NCBI GenBank assembly: GCA_027021095.1
Contig: JALUUZ010000191.1
Location: 1-12,574 of the forward strand
From: Gammaproteobacteria bacterium
GTDB lineage: Bacteria; Pseudomonadota; Gammaproteobacteria; SZUA-21
DNA: 12,574 bases
Reading direction: 5' to 3'
Position 1 is the stretch's first letter, and each line of letters begins with the position of its first letter. This document shows positions 1 to 6,530 of this stretch, one piece after another. The translations under genes and the position numbers were made by a program. Below the pieces are notes generated by a model. That model was not told the origin of the DNA, did no database searches, and saw only the letters and a program-made list of their open reading frames with translations.

Positions 1-1
1 G

Positions 2-718
2 CGGCGTATCCGCCGCGACTACCCGGTCAGTTTTCATAGCGTGGGGATGTCGTTGGGGTCTGCCGATCCATTGAACCTGGATTACCTCGCTGCGTTGAAA
101 CGACTGGCAGTGGAATTTGAACCGGCACTGGTATCGGATCACCTGGCCTGGGTTTCGGTCAACCATCGTTACGTGCACGACCTGATTCCTTTGCCCTATA
201 CCAAGGCGGCACTGCGGCATTTTGTTTCGCGTGTGAACCAGGTGCAGGACTACCTGCAACGCCGGATTTTGATCGAGAACCCGTCGACCTACCTGAGTTT
301 CAAGCAGTCAGAGATTCCAGAACCGGAGTTTTTGCGCGAGATCACCCGGCAGACAGGCTGCGGGTTGCTGCTGGACGTCAACAATGTCTATGTCAGTACC
401 CACAACCAGGGTTCGAGTCCCTATGACTACCTGCAACAGTTTCCGTTGCAGCATGTCGAGGAGATACACCTTGCAGGCTATGAAGAGCAACAGGGTTATT
501 TATTCGATACCCATGGTTACCGGGTCAGGCCGCCGGTCTGGGAATTGTATCAATCAGCTATCGAGAGGCTTGGGCCGGTGCCGACGCTGATCGAATGGGA
601 CACCGATATTCCAGCCTTTACGGTGTTGGAACAGGAAGCCGGCAGGGCGCAGGCGGTGATGGACCGTGTCGCGGCGGGCCGAACCACCGCCCCCCGTTCG
701 GTGACGGAGTGCTGGTGA
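2..718 (+). CDS. bufB: DUF692 / MNIO-family enzyme, BufB-like (5' truncated)
   Basis: C-terminal ~238 residues of a DUF692 protein. The reading frame is open from base 2, so the gene begins upstream; the GTG at 41 is internal. This family (MNIO, multinuclear non-heme iron oxidative enzymes) has a TIM-barrel fold and modifies cysteines of small ribosomal peptides such as methanobactin and bufferin precursors. Conserved family blocks are visible in order: HSVGMSLGS at the start, then (numbering from position 41) SDHLAW 32-37, IENPSTYL 78-85, LLLDVNNVY 109-117, EIHLAGY 141-147, DTHG 156-159 and LIEWDTDIP 183-191. These supply the His/Asp/Glu metal ligands of the family. The stop codon overlaps the next ATG by one base (TGATG), which fits translational coupling to a DUF2063 partner. 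The family call is firm. The Buf role rests on the DUF692-DUF2063-DoxX order, because the precursor peptide gene is outside the window. Confidence 0.92.
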   Translation, partial: RRIRRDYPVSFHSVGMSLGSADPLNLDYLAALKRLAVEFEPALVSDHLAWVSVNHRYVHDLIPLPYTKAALRHFVSRVNQVQDYLQRRILIENPSTYLSFKQSEIPEPEFLREITRQTGCGLLLDVNNVYVSTHNQGSSPYDYLQQFPLQHVEEIHLAGYEEQQGYLFDTHGYRVRPPVWELYQSAIERLGPVPTLIEWDTDIPAFTVLEQEAGRAQAVMDRVAAGRTTAPRSVTECW

Positions 719-1518
719 TGGACGAGTTGCGTAGACTGCAGCAGGACTTCTATCAGGCCGTGTTTGCCGGGGCAGACAACGGGCAGGCGCAGCAGGCTGT
801 CTGTCGGCATATCCGTGAAACCGGCAGTCTCAGTGCGGCAGAGCAGTTCAACATCTACCGTAACAGTATTCGCGGCACTTTCGTCGTCGTACTCGGCGAT
901 ATCTACCCAGTGTGCAGGCGCCTGGTCGGGGATGCGTTTTTCGATGCCATGGCACAGGTCTATATCGCGGGTGCGGAGTCCTGTTCACCAGACGTCGGTG
1001 ACTATGGTGCTGATTTCAGTGAGTTCATTGCCGGGTTCGAGCCGGCGCAAGAACTGGTCTACCTGGCGGACGTCGCCCGCCTTGAATGGGCATGGCACAG
1101 GGCATTCAATGCCCCGGATCACGCGGCATTCGATTTTGCCGCGTTGGCGGCGGCGGGTGCAGAACACAGCGAGCGGATAGTCTTTACAGTCAACCCGACA
1201 CTGACCCTGTTGCAGAGCGACTACCCGGTCTTGTCGATCTGGGAGGCGAACCAGTCACAAGAGACGGAGCAGGAAAACGAAACAGTGATCGATCTGGACC
1301 GGGGAGGGCAGCGGCTTGGAGTCTGGCGCCATGCGCTGGTGATGTCTATACAGCCACTGGATGCGCCGCAGTGGTTTTTTCTGCAGGCCGTGCTCGATGG
1401 CAGGATGTTCGGGGACTTGTGTGAGGAGTTCGTCAGGCAGTTTACCGATGCCGATCCGGGACAGGTGCTGGCAACATTATTAGAGCTTGGCAGCCTGACG
1501 GGGTTTCGGCTGGATTGA
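718..1518 (+). CDS. bufC: DUF2063 protein, BufC/HvfC-like partner of the MNIO enzyme
   Basis: 266-residue protein starting at the ATG that overlaps the upstream stop (TGATG). The open frame runs further upstream, but only this start fits the overlap. The N-terminal ~100 residues carry the DUF2063 pattern: QFNIYRNSIRGTF 43-55, YPVCRRLVGDAFF 63-75, then GDYGADFSEFI 94-104 and YLADVARLEWAWHRAF 115-130. DUF2063 proteins are typically encoded beside DUF692 enzymes and are thought to recognise or present the precursor peptide to the MNIO enzyme. The C-terminal half (about 155-266) is the more variable second domain and ends in a winged-helix-like stretch. There is no signal peptide, so it should act in the cytosol with BufB. 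The coupled start suggests equal expression with BufB. The family call is strong; the partner role is inferred from context. Confidence 0.9.
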   Translation: MDELRRLQQDFYQAVFAGADNGQAQQAVCRHIRETGSLSAAEQFNIYRNSIRGTFVVVLGDIYPVCRRLVGDAFFDAMAQVYIAGAESCSPDVGDYGADFSEFIAGFEPAQELVYLADVARLEWAWHRAFNAPDHAAFDFAALAAAGAEHSERIVFTVNPTLTLLQSDYPVLSIWEANQSQETEQENETVIDLDRGGQRLGVWRHALVMSIQPLDAPQWFFLQAVLDGRMFGDLCEEFVRQFTDADPGQVLATLLELGSLTGFRLD

Positions 1519-1532
1519 TCCACGGTCCTGGT

Positions 1533-1559
1533 TTGCCTTTTTACATCCATTAATATAAT
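1533..1559 (+). promoter_or_regulatory. Possible sigma70 promoter ahead of doxX
   Basis: The 101-bp gap between bufC and doxX contains a perfect TATAAT -10 hexamer at 1554-1559. The best -35 match is TTGCCT at 1533-1538, giving a short 15-bp spacer (TTTGCC one base earlier gives 16). A start near 1566 would leave a ~54-nt leader. The local AT-rich patch contrasts with its GC-rich surroundings. The -35 is weak, so this may only supplement readthrough from the buf genes. Confidence 0.4.
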
Positions 1560-1619
1560 ACCAATACAGCAAGAGGGGGCAGGAAGGTTTCCCGGTTTGC
1601 TGTGACAGGAGAGACTGCT

Positions 1620-2105
1620 ATGTCACAAGTTGATTCGGGGGGCGGACACAACGGCTTGTTTGCAAAATTCAACAGCCCGTCACAAGTGCTGTCCAACCTG
1701 GTGTTACCGCTGCTCGACCTGGGAATCAGGCTTTGGGTTGCGCAGGTGTTTTTTACTTCCGGGCTGGCCAAGATCAAGTCGATGAGCACTACCATTGCGC
1801 TGTTCGAGAACGAGTACTCGGTGCCGCTTCTGTCACCCGAGGTGGCCGCTTACCTGGCGGCCGGTGCAGAATTGTTTTTCCCGGTATTGTTGTTCGCCGG
1901 GCTGGCCGGGCGCTTTGCCGGACTGGGACTGTTCGTCTTGAACCTGGTTGCCTGGCATTCTTACGCCAACACGGATTTTGCCAGCACCGCCGGGCATATC
2001 GATCACTTCGTCTGGATGTTGATGCTGGCCTATGTCGTGGCACGTGGGCCTGGAAAGCTTTCTGTCGATCATTTTGTAAAGAAGTGGTGGCGTAACCGTC
2101 AATAG
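1620..2105 (+). CDS. DoxX family integral membrane protein
   Basis: 161-residue membrane protein. The ATG at 1620 is chosen over the in-frame GTG at 1602 because a clear Shine-Dalgarno (AGGAGAG, 1607-1613) sits six bases before it. Four hydrophobic segments are visible: about 27-50, 76-92, 95-113 and 127-141. The DoxX-like pattern RLWVAQVFFTSGLAKI occurs in the first, and AAYLAAGAELFFPVLLFAGL starts the second. DoxX proteins are small four-helix membrane proteins; some are linked to quinone or thiol redox, but most have no proven activity. A DoxX gene commonly closes bufferin operons, so it may help provide redox or export functions for the modified peptide. It lies 101 bp after bufC with a possible promoter in the gap. 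It converges on the DUF167 gene with only six bases between the two stop codons. Confidence 0.88.
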   Translation: MSQVDSGGGHNGLFAKFNSPSQVLSNLVLPLLDLGIRLWVAQVFFTSGLAKIKSMSTTIALFENEYSVPLLSPEVAAYLAAGAELFFPVLLFAGLAGRFAGLGLFVLNLVAWHSYANTDFASTAGHIDHFVWMLMLAYVVARGPGKLSVDHFVKKWWRNRQ

Positions 2106-2111
2106 CAGGGG

Positions 2112-2408
2112 TCAGGCGGGCTGCAGCCAGGATGGCAGCTGCTGCAGTGAACGGATACGCAGCGTCTTCAACCTGCTGTGCTCACCGCTGATTATTTCGA
2201 TACTGGACTTGGCGACACCGAGCTGCTTGGCAAGGTATTTGACCAGGTGCCGGTTGGCCCGGTTGTCGAGCGGCGGTGAGGTCAGCCGGATCTTGAGCCG
2301 GCCATCGGTGATGCCGGTGATTTCGTCGCTGCTGGCATTGGGTTGCAGACGGACGTTCAGTGTCAGCACGCCATCCGCCCAGTAAAATGCCTCGGCTTGG
2401 GTCTGCAT
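2112..2408 (-). CDS. yggU: DUF167 / YggU family protein
   Basis: 98-residue protein matching the DUF167 (YggU) family in length and pattern: LNVRLQPNASSDEI 17-30, RLKIRLTSPPLDNRAN 37-52, KYLAKQLGV 57-65, and SGEHSRLKTLRI 74-85. Family members are small alpha/beta proteins of unknown biochemical function. They are almost always encoded downstream of yggT in Gammaproteobacteria. The start codon lies one base after the yggT stop, so it should be translated by coupling as the last gene of the yggS-proC-yggT-yggU block. The identification is solid; no function can be given. Confidence 0.9.
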   Translation of the reverse strand: MQTQAEAFYWADGVLTLNVRLQPNASSDEITGITDGRLKIRLTSPPLDNRANRHLVKYLAKQLGVAKSSIEIISGEHSRLKTLRIRSLQQLPSWLQPA

Positions 2409-2409
2409 G

Positions 2410-3009
2410 TCACCCGGTCAGGACTACTCTCAAGAGACCGCCGCCCAGGTGTTTGATCGCATATTGAATGATCGTCAGCAGTATGATGGCGACGAGCGGC
2501 GAAAAGTCCAGTCCCCCCATGTCAGGAATCATTCGTTGGATCGGGCGTAACAGGGGGTAGGTGATCTGGTGAATCAGGTGCAGAACCGGATTGTGGCTGC
2601 CCGGCTGTATCCAGCTGACGATGATCATCACTACGATCGCAATGATATAGATCCAGGTCGCCAGGGTCAGCAGCTGGATGATCGCAAGTATGAGCAATGT
2701 CAGTATCGCTGTACCGCTGAGGAAGATCTTCGCCAGCGCCGTGCCCTTGATCAGGTTCAGCAATGCCAGTTCCAGGAACTGTAGCATGACCATCAGTATG
2801 ATCGAAGCCATGTCGATGCCGCCGATACCGGGGATGACCCGGCGAAAGGGCCGTAACAGCGGCGAAGTCAGCTTGACGATCATTTGCGACAAGGGGTTGT
2901 GAAAATCAGCACGCACCGTTTGCAGGATAAAGCGCAGCATGACAAAAAAGATCAGCAGGCCAAAGAATACGCTGACCAGTAAGTTTCCTACATCTTGGAA
3001 AAAAGTCAT
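2410..3009 (-). CDS. yggT: YggT family membrane protein with two YGGT repeats
   Basis: 199-residue inner-membrane protein built from two YGGT repeats. Each repeat pairs hydrophobic helices with a conserved loop: HNPLSQMIVKLTSPLLRPFR begins at residue 38 and leads into RRVIPGIGGIDMAS. The second copy begins at 139 (HNPVLHLI) and runs through YPLLRPIQRMIPDMGGLDFS. Hydrophobic stretches lie near 8-30, 68-88, 96-134 and 171-186. The family has been tied to osmotic tolerance and membrane or chloroplast-division functions, but its exact role is unclear. The start codon overlaps the proC stop (ATGA at 3006-3009), indicating translational coupling. The upstream G-rich sequence inside the end of proC is a plausible ribosome-binding site. 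The next gene, DUF167, follows after one base. Confidence 0.92.
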   Translation of the reverse strand: MTFFQDVGNLLVSVFFGLLIFFVMLRFILQTVRADFHNPLSQMIVKLTSPLLRPFRRVIPGIGGIDMASIILMVMLQFLELALLNLIKGTALAKIFLSGTAILTLLILAIIQLLTLATWIYIIAIVVMIIVSWIQPGSHNPVLHLIHQITYPLLRPIQRMIPDMGGLDFSPLVAIILLTIIQYAIKHLGGGLLRVVLTG

Positions 3010-3839
3010 TCTGCCCCCATTTGTTCAGCCAGTTCTCTGGCTCTTCGTTCAGCAGCGGCGACTGCACGTTCGATCAGTTCATTTATTTTTCCCTCGGCCA
3101 GCACAGCCAGCGCACTTTCTGTCGTGCCGCCAGGGGAGGTGACGCGCTGCCTCAATTGCGCAGGTGTCTCATGGCTCTCGAGCGCAATCTTGGCAGCACC
3201 GAAAGCGGTCTGGACGGTCAGCAATGACGCGGTCTGTTCCGGCAGGCCAAGCTTGACTGCGGCCTGCTGCAAGGCTTCCATCAGCAAAAACAGGTAGGCA
3301 GGGCCGCTGCCTGACAGTGCGGTAACCGTATCCAGTTGAGATTCTTCATCGACCCACAGTGCCAGTCCGACCGCCCTGAGAATCGATTCGGCGATTTCTT
3401 TCTGTTCCTCGCTGGCATGTGCGTTCGCATACAAGGCTGCTGCGCCGCTTTGCACCATTGCCGGCGTATTGGGCATCGCCCGTACGATGACAGGCTGGCC
3501 GCCGAGCCAACGGCGGATGGCATCGATACGTATGCCTGCCGCGATCGACAGGAACAGCGGCTGGGCTTGGGCTGCCGCGTCGGCGATACCGGTGACCACC
3601 TGTTTCATGACTTGGGGTTTGACACAAAAAACGACCGCATCAGCAAACTCGACACTGACTGAGTTGTCCTGGGTCGAGTGAACCGGGTAGTTGGCAAGTA
3701 TACGTTCGCGCTGCTTGGGATCAGGATCAGAGATCATGATCTGGCTTGCCGGAAAACCATCCTGGATCAAGCCACCGATCAGGCTGGCGGCCATGTTTCC
3801 GGCACCGATAAATGCGATTTTTGTGTTTTTGGTATCCAT
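3006..3839 (-). CDS. proC: Pyrroline-5-carboxylate reductase
   Basis: 277-residue enzyme that reduces pyrroline-5-carboxylate to L-proline with NAD(P)H, the last step of proline synthesis in the cytosol. Visible motifs are the N-terminal Rossmann loop IGAGNMA 11-17, VKPQ 73-76, RAMPNTPA 120-127, SGSGPAY 176-182 and the ProC signature RQRVTSPGGTTE 230-241. The length is normal for the family. An AGGAG ribosome-binding site sits just before the ATG. The gene is separated from upstream yggS by 68 bp containing a perfect -10 hexamer, so it may be transcribed independently as well as from yggS. Its stop overlaps the yggT start. The function is highly certain. Confidence 0.97.
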   Translation of the reverse strand: MDTKNTKIAFIGAGNMAASLIGGLIQDGFPASQIMISDPDPKQRERILANYPVHSTQDNSVSVEFADAVVFCVKPQVMKQVVTGIADAAAQAQPLFLSIAAGIRIDAIRRWLGGQPVIVRAMPNTPAMVQSGAAALYANAHASEEQKEIAESILRAVGLALWVDEESQLDTVTALSGSGPAYLFLLMEALQQAAVKLGLPEQTASLLTVQTAFGAAKIALESHETPAQLRQRVTSPGGTTESALAVLAEGKINELIERAVAAAERRARELAEQMGAE

Positions 3840-3855
3840 AGACTCCTAGCGTCGA

Positions 3856-3884
3856 ATTATAGTCCAGAGAGGATTGTCTTACTA
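3856..3884 (-). promoter_or_regulatory. Possible promoter for proC-yggT-yggU
   Basis: In the 68-bp gap between yggS and proC the minus strand has a perfect TATAAT (plus-strand ATTATA 3856-3861). At 17-bp spacing the -35 candidate is only TAGTAA (3879-3884, three of six matches). Transcription would start about ten bases before the proC Shine-Dalgarno. The -10 is convincing and the -35 is not. Confidence 0.4.
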
Positions 3885-3907
3885 AGTGGTGACTAGTAGA
3901 ACCGTTT

Positions 3908-4600
3908 TCAATCGATATTGTCAACTCTATTTGGCCGTTTGCCGAACAGCGCGGTTCCAATTCTGACGAGGGTGGTGCCTTCGGCGATGGCTGCTTCCAT
4001 GTCGTTCGATGTGCCCATCGACAAGGTGTCCAACTTATACCCAGCGTCGACCAGCGAGTCGAACAGCCGTCGCATCAGCCGGTGCTGCAGCCGTTGGTCC
4101 TCGAGCCTGCTCAGCGGCCGCGGCAGTGACATCAGGCCTCGCAGTTTCAGCGCCGGCCACTGTGCGAATTGAGCCGCGAATTCCATTACTTTCTCTGGTG
4201 CGATCCCCGACTTGGTGGTTTCACCATCCAGATTGACCTGGATACAGACATTGAGTGGCGGCAGGGACAGCGTATGCCGGTGCCGGTCCAGGCGCACGGC
4301 GATCTTGGTGCGGTCGAGGCTGTGAACCCAGGAGAAATGCTGCGCAATCGAGCGGGTCTTGTTCGATTGTACCGGGCCGATAAAATGCCAGGTCAAGTGC
4401 CGCGAATCCAGTTGGCTGATCTTGGTCATCGCTTCCTGCAGGTAGTTTTCGCCGAAATCCACCTGCCCACCGGCAGCAGCAGCCAGGATCTGTTCGACGC
4501 TGCAGGCCTTACTGACCGCGAGCAGCCGCACACTGCCCACGGGGCGCTGGTACTGGAGTTCCAGCGCGCGGATACGGTCTCGTACGGCTTTAAGGTGCAT
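3908..4600 (-). CDS. yggS: YggS/PLPBP family PLP homeostasis protein
   Basis: 230-residue protein of the YggS/YBL036C/PLPBP family: single-domain TIM-barrel, PLP-binding, no known enzymatic reaction, important for vitamin B6 and amino-acid homeostasis. The Schiff-base lysine is K31 in AVSKACS. Other family blocks are FGENYLQEA 49-57, WHFIGPVQSNK 71-81, VNLDGETTKSG 122-132, SMGTSNDMEAAIAEG 194-208 and VRIGTALFG 212-220. The length is typical. The start at 4600 is supported by alignment to the usual N-terminus and by an in-frame stop 21-19 bases upstream. No Shine-Dalgarno is visible before it, and a TACACT element sits six bases upstream, so the mRNA could be leaderless. It heads the yggS-proC-yggT-yggU block. 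In Pseudomonas this gene directly faces pilT; here 4.4 kb separates them. Confidence 0.95.
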   Translation of the reverse strand: MHLKAVRDRIRALELQYQRPVGSVRLLAVSKACSVEQILAAAAGGQVDFGENYLQEAMTKISQLDSRHLTWHFIGPVQSNKTRSIAQHFSWVHSLDRTKIAVRLDRHRHTLSLPPLNVCIQVNLDGETTKSGIAPEKVMEFAAQFAQWPALKLRGLMSLPRPLSRLEDQRLQHRLMRRLFDSLVDAGYKLDTLSMGTSNDMEAAIAEGTTLVRIGTALFGKRPNRVDNID

Positions 4601-4693
4601 GGCGATAGTGTAAAGCGTTTAACCACAGTCATCCACCAATTACCCGTTTTTTGCGCCGCCGATGTGGTATGGAAGGATCACGTGTAAAAGAAT

Positions 4694-4705
4694 CACCACG
4701 TGGTG
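4694..4705. repeat. 12-bp perfect palindrome
   Basis: CACCACGTGGTG is self-complementary over its full length and lies about 95 bp upstream of yggS, just outside the MITE-like element. It could be an E-box-like protein site or part of the decayed repeat region. No function is assigned. Confidence 0.5.
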
Positions 4706-4720
4706 TGCTTGAATCTGCCT

Positions 4721-4832
4721 TGGCGTTGGTGCGTACAACGCACCCTACCATGCCGTGACGGTGTGCGAAGCACACCAAAGGATATACGGTAAAGAAATAC
4801 CATGCCCCAAAGTAGGATGCGTTGTACGCACC
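4721..4832. repeat. MITE-like element with 21-bp inverted arms
   Basis: Arms at 4728-4748 and 4812-4832 are inverted copies that agree at 20 of 21 positions (GGTGCGTACAACGCACC followed by CTAC, and its reverse complement). Each arm is itself a small hairpin (7-bp stem, ACA or TGT loop). Between them a second perfect hairpin, GGTGTGC-GAA-GCACACC, occupies 4760-4776. The whole ~105 bp is non-coding and can fold into a branched structure. The 24-nt sequence 4721-4744 recurs at 11224-11247 with one mismatch, so this belongs to a dispersed family. Short open frames through it are repeat translations, not genes. No transposase is present. Confidence 0.8.
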
Positions 4833-4906
4833 ACACGCCGTGCACACCAAAAGCTTCGACCGCCAACTCACATAACGATACCAAGGCTGCGGATGAATTG
4901 GTACGG

Positions 4907-5650
4907 TCAATCAACGCTAGCAGCGAATTCGAATTTGATCGTCTCACTGTCGACAGCGCTTACACGGAAGTCCTCGCTTCCGCCGTCATACTGGGAGAAG
5001 TAATTGATCTTGTTCAATGTCCCCTGTGGTCCGGCCGAAAGTGTCAACGTGCTTTCGTGTACACCCTCGGATTTTTTTGGGTTGTTGATCGATGTCGTTT
5101 TTTTTGTCAGTTTTTTCGGCCATTTGATCGATTTCGGGACCTCGAACAGGCTGCGCGCTATCAAGTAGGCATCTGCCATCGTTGCGCCTTTCAAAACGAG
5201 TGTTTCTGTATTCTCATTTTCCGGTTGTGGCTTGCCCGGTGTGTTAACGGGCTTGTTGGTGTAGGTGGAAGGCAGTTTCAACGACTGCAGTTTTTTGTGA
5301 TACACCGGGAAGAAGCGGTTTTTGGCAACCGGAAACTTTGAGATAAAACCGGAGAACACATAACCGGTTCCGGCGCCATGTTTGACGTTGACCCAGAATC
5401 CTTTTATGCCGGCGACCTCGAGGGTTTGTCGTTTGTCCGGAGGCGCAATGACTGTCGCTGACTGGCCGAAACCGATCGACGCCAAGCGTTTGCCGTTTCG
5501 GGACGGTTTTTCCCGTACGACCAGGCCGTTGTTCGAATGGATATAGACGGTGGTGCCTGCAGCGAACGTTCTGTCGTCGTTGATTTGTGCGGACAAGGCA
5601 ATACTGAACGGAAAGACGAGCACTATTGTAAGTATGATTGATCTGATCAT
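4907..5650 (-). CDS. Exported protein with bacterial SH3 domain, C-terminal half unknown
   Basis: 247-residue protein starting MIRSIILTIV. It has an N-terminal signal peptide (positive R3, hydrophobic 5-18, probable cleavage near ALSAQ 18-22), so it should be periplasmic or secreted. AAGGA lies about seven bases before the ATG. Residues ~30-108 look like an SH3b domain: TTVYIHSNNGLVVREKPS, then LASIGFGQSATVIAP, FWVNVKHGAGTGYVFSGFI. SH3b domains usually bind cell-wall peptides or mediate protein contacts. Residues ~110-145 form a Pro/Lys/Asn-rich linker. Residues ~148-247 form a second folded region with no recognised family; it includes ADAYLIARSLFEVP and a beta-rich end. It is the last gene of the minus-strand cassette, 230 bp after the lipoprotein. 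The domain call is good; the function is unknown. Confidence 0.75.
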   Translation of the reverse strand: MIRSIILTIVLVFPFSIALSAQINDDRTFAAGTTVYIHSNNGLVVREKPSRNGKRLASIGFGQSATVIAPPDKRQTLEVAGIKGFWVNVKHGAGTGYVFSGFISKFPVAKNRFFPVYHKKLQSLKLPSTYTNKPVNTPGKPQPENENTETLVLKGATMADAYLIARSLFEVPKSIKWPKKLTKKTTSINNPKKSEGVHESTLTLSAGPQGTLNKINYFSQYDGGSEDFRVSAVDSETIKFEFAASVD

Positions 5651-5879
5651 TTTTTAATCCTTGTATGCGTTAGTCGATGATGCCGGACCCCGCCGGTGCT
5701 AAGTATAGCGAGTATAGTAAAAGCAGGGTTCCAACGCCATTGCGCCAGCGCAGTAGAAGGGTGGTGAGAAAGACGGGCTAGGGTGGACAGGGACGGGTTG
5801 TCGAATGTGCCGGCAGCATGGCCGTTCAGCCGCTTCCCTGCGGCTGAGGCCACGAAGCCGAAGGATATGATCGGCTATG
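5651..5879. other. Non-coding gap between lipoprotein and SH3 genes
   Basis: 229 bp with no credible gene. It holds a large hairpin (5819-5852) near the lipoprotein end and two TATACT hexamers (minus strand, plus-strand AGTATA at 5702-5707 and 5711-5716) near the SH3 gene. Those may be -10 elements, but no matching -35 is seen. A 68-codon open frame at 5647-5853 has no ribosome-binding site, crosses the hairpin and is not accepted. Confidence 0.6.
5819..5852. repeat. Large GC-rich hairpin after the lipoprotein gene
   Basis: TGGCC + TCAGCCGC, a six-base loop, then GCGGCTGA + GGCCA: a 13-bp stem interrupted only by a two-base bulge at 5824-5825. It starts 28 bp past the lipoprotein stop on the minus strand. 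No T-tract follows on either strand, so it is not a classical intrinsic terminator. It may be an mRNA-stabilising or REP-type structure. Confidence 0.65.
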
Positions 5880-6473
5880 TCAAGTAGCTTTCAGGCAGCC
5901 TGTACGTGGCGCCGAGTCGGCCGCCTGTACGGCAAGATCGTGCAGCTTGCCCTTGAGGTCAGGGCTGCCGGGTTTAATTGCGATGACGCAGGCCCCGGGT
6001 GCTTGTTGCTGGAGTTTTACCACCAGGTAGTGCCATGAGCGCCTGGTGTTGCCCGCCGCATTGGCAAACACAGGAATGACCGCGGCGATTGCACGCTGAC
6101 CAACCTTGGTCTTGCGCATTCGCCATTCCATGCTGGAGCCAAGACGGTAAATCCTGATACGCCTGTTGTGCAGGTACTTGGACACCGCACGCGGATCGTG
6201 TTCTTTTTTCGTAATGTAATAGTAGAAGCGAAGCGGACTGCCGAATCGTTTGTTGTCGAAATGCGTGTAAACAATCGTATATCCGCTGGCTCCACGGCAT
6301 CGCACCAGGTTGCCGGGAGGCTTCATGCGCTTTTTGAACTTGCAGTCAGTGATGTTGAGACTGGTAACCCGGCCTTGAACAGGCGCGTCCCGGCGCACGT
6401 TGTTGTTACCCGCGGTGCAGGCTGCCAGGCCTGCCGACAACAGCACCATCGTAGCTAGCTTATGGTTTTCCAT
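5880..6473 (-). CDS. Predicted lipoprotein of unknown function
   Basis: 197-residue protein beginning MENHKLATMVLLSAGLAACT. A short signal sequence ends in a lipobox L16-A17-A18-C19, so C19 should be lipidated and the protein anchored in the inner or outer membrane; residue +2 is Thr, compatible with outer-membrane sorting. AAAGGA lies nine bases before the ATG. The mature part is basic, with paired cysteines (C44/C59 and C162/C193) that could form disulfides, and stretches such as FYYYITKKEHDPRAVSKYLH and RIRIYRLGSSMEWRMRKTKV. No family is recognised. It is the middle gene of a minus-strand cassette between the GHAAL-motif peptide (57 bp upstream) and the SH3-domain exported protein, suggesting a shared cell-envelope role. 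Only the lipoprotein nature is well supported. Confidence 0.75.
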   Translation of the reverse strand: MENHKLATMVLLSAGLAACTAGNNNVRRDAPVQGRVTSLNITDCKFKKRMKPPGNLVRCRGASGYTIVYTHFDNKRFGSPLRFYYYITKKEHDPRAVSKYLHNRRIRIYRLGSSMEWRMRKTKVGQRAIAAVIPVFANAAGNTRRSWHYLVVKLQQQAPGACVIAIKPGSPDLKGKLHDLAVQAADSAPRTGCLKAT

Positions 6474-6530
6474 GTGTTGTTTTCCTTTTGGTGTCGGTTA
6501 ATACTATTTCTAATGTGCAGGTCAGGCCGG

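Noticed and set aside
595..717. Possible upstream start for the DUF2063 gene
   Set aside because: Would overlap the DUF692 gene by 41 codons; the ATG at 718 gives the coupled TGATG overlap and the usual N-terminus.
4629..4947. Overlapping minus-strand frames of 84 and 93 codons upstream of yggS
   Set aside because: They translate the inverted-repeat element (stretches such as VGCVVRT come from GTGCGTACAACG repeats) and lack family matches or start signals.
5647..5853. Minus-strand 68-codon open frame beginning MASAAGKRLNGH
   Set aside because: No ribosome-binding site, crosses the large hairpin, overlaps the start of the SH3 gene, and no recognisable domain.
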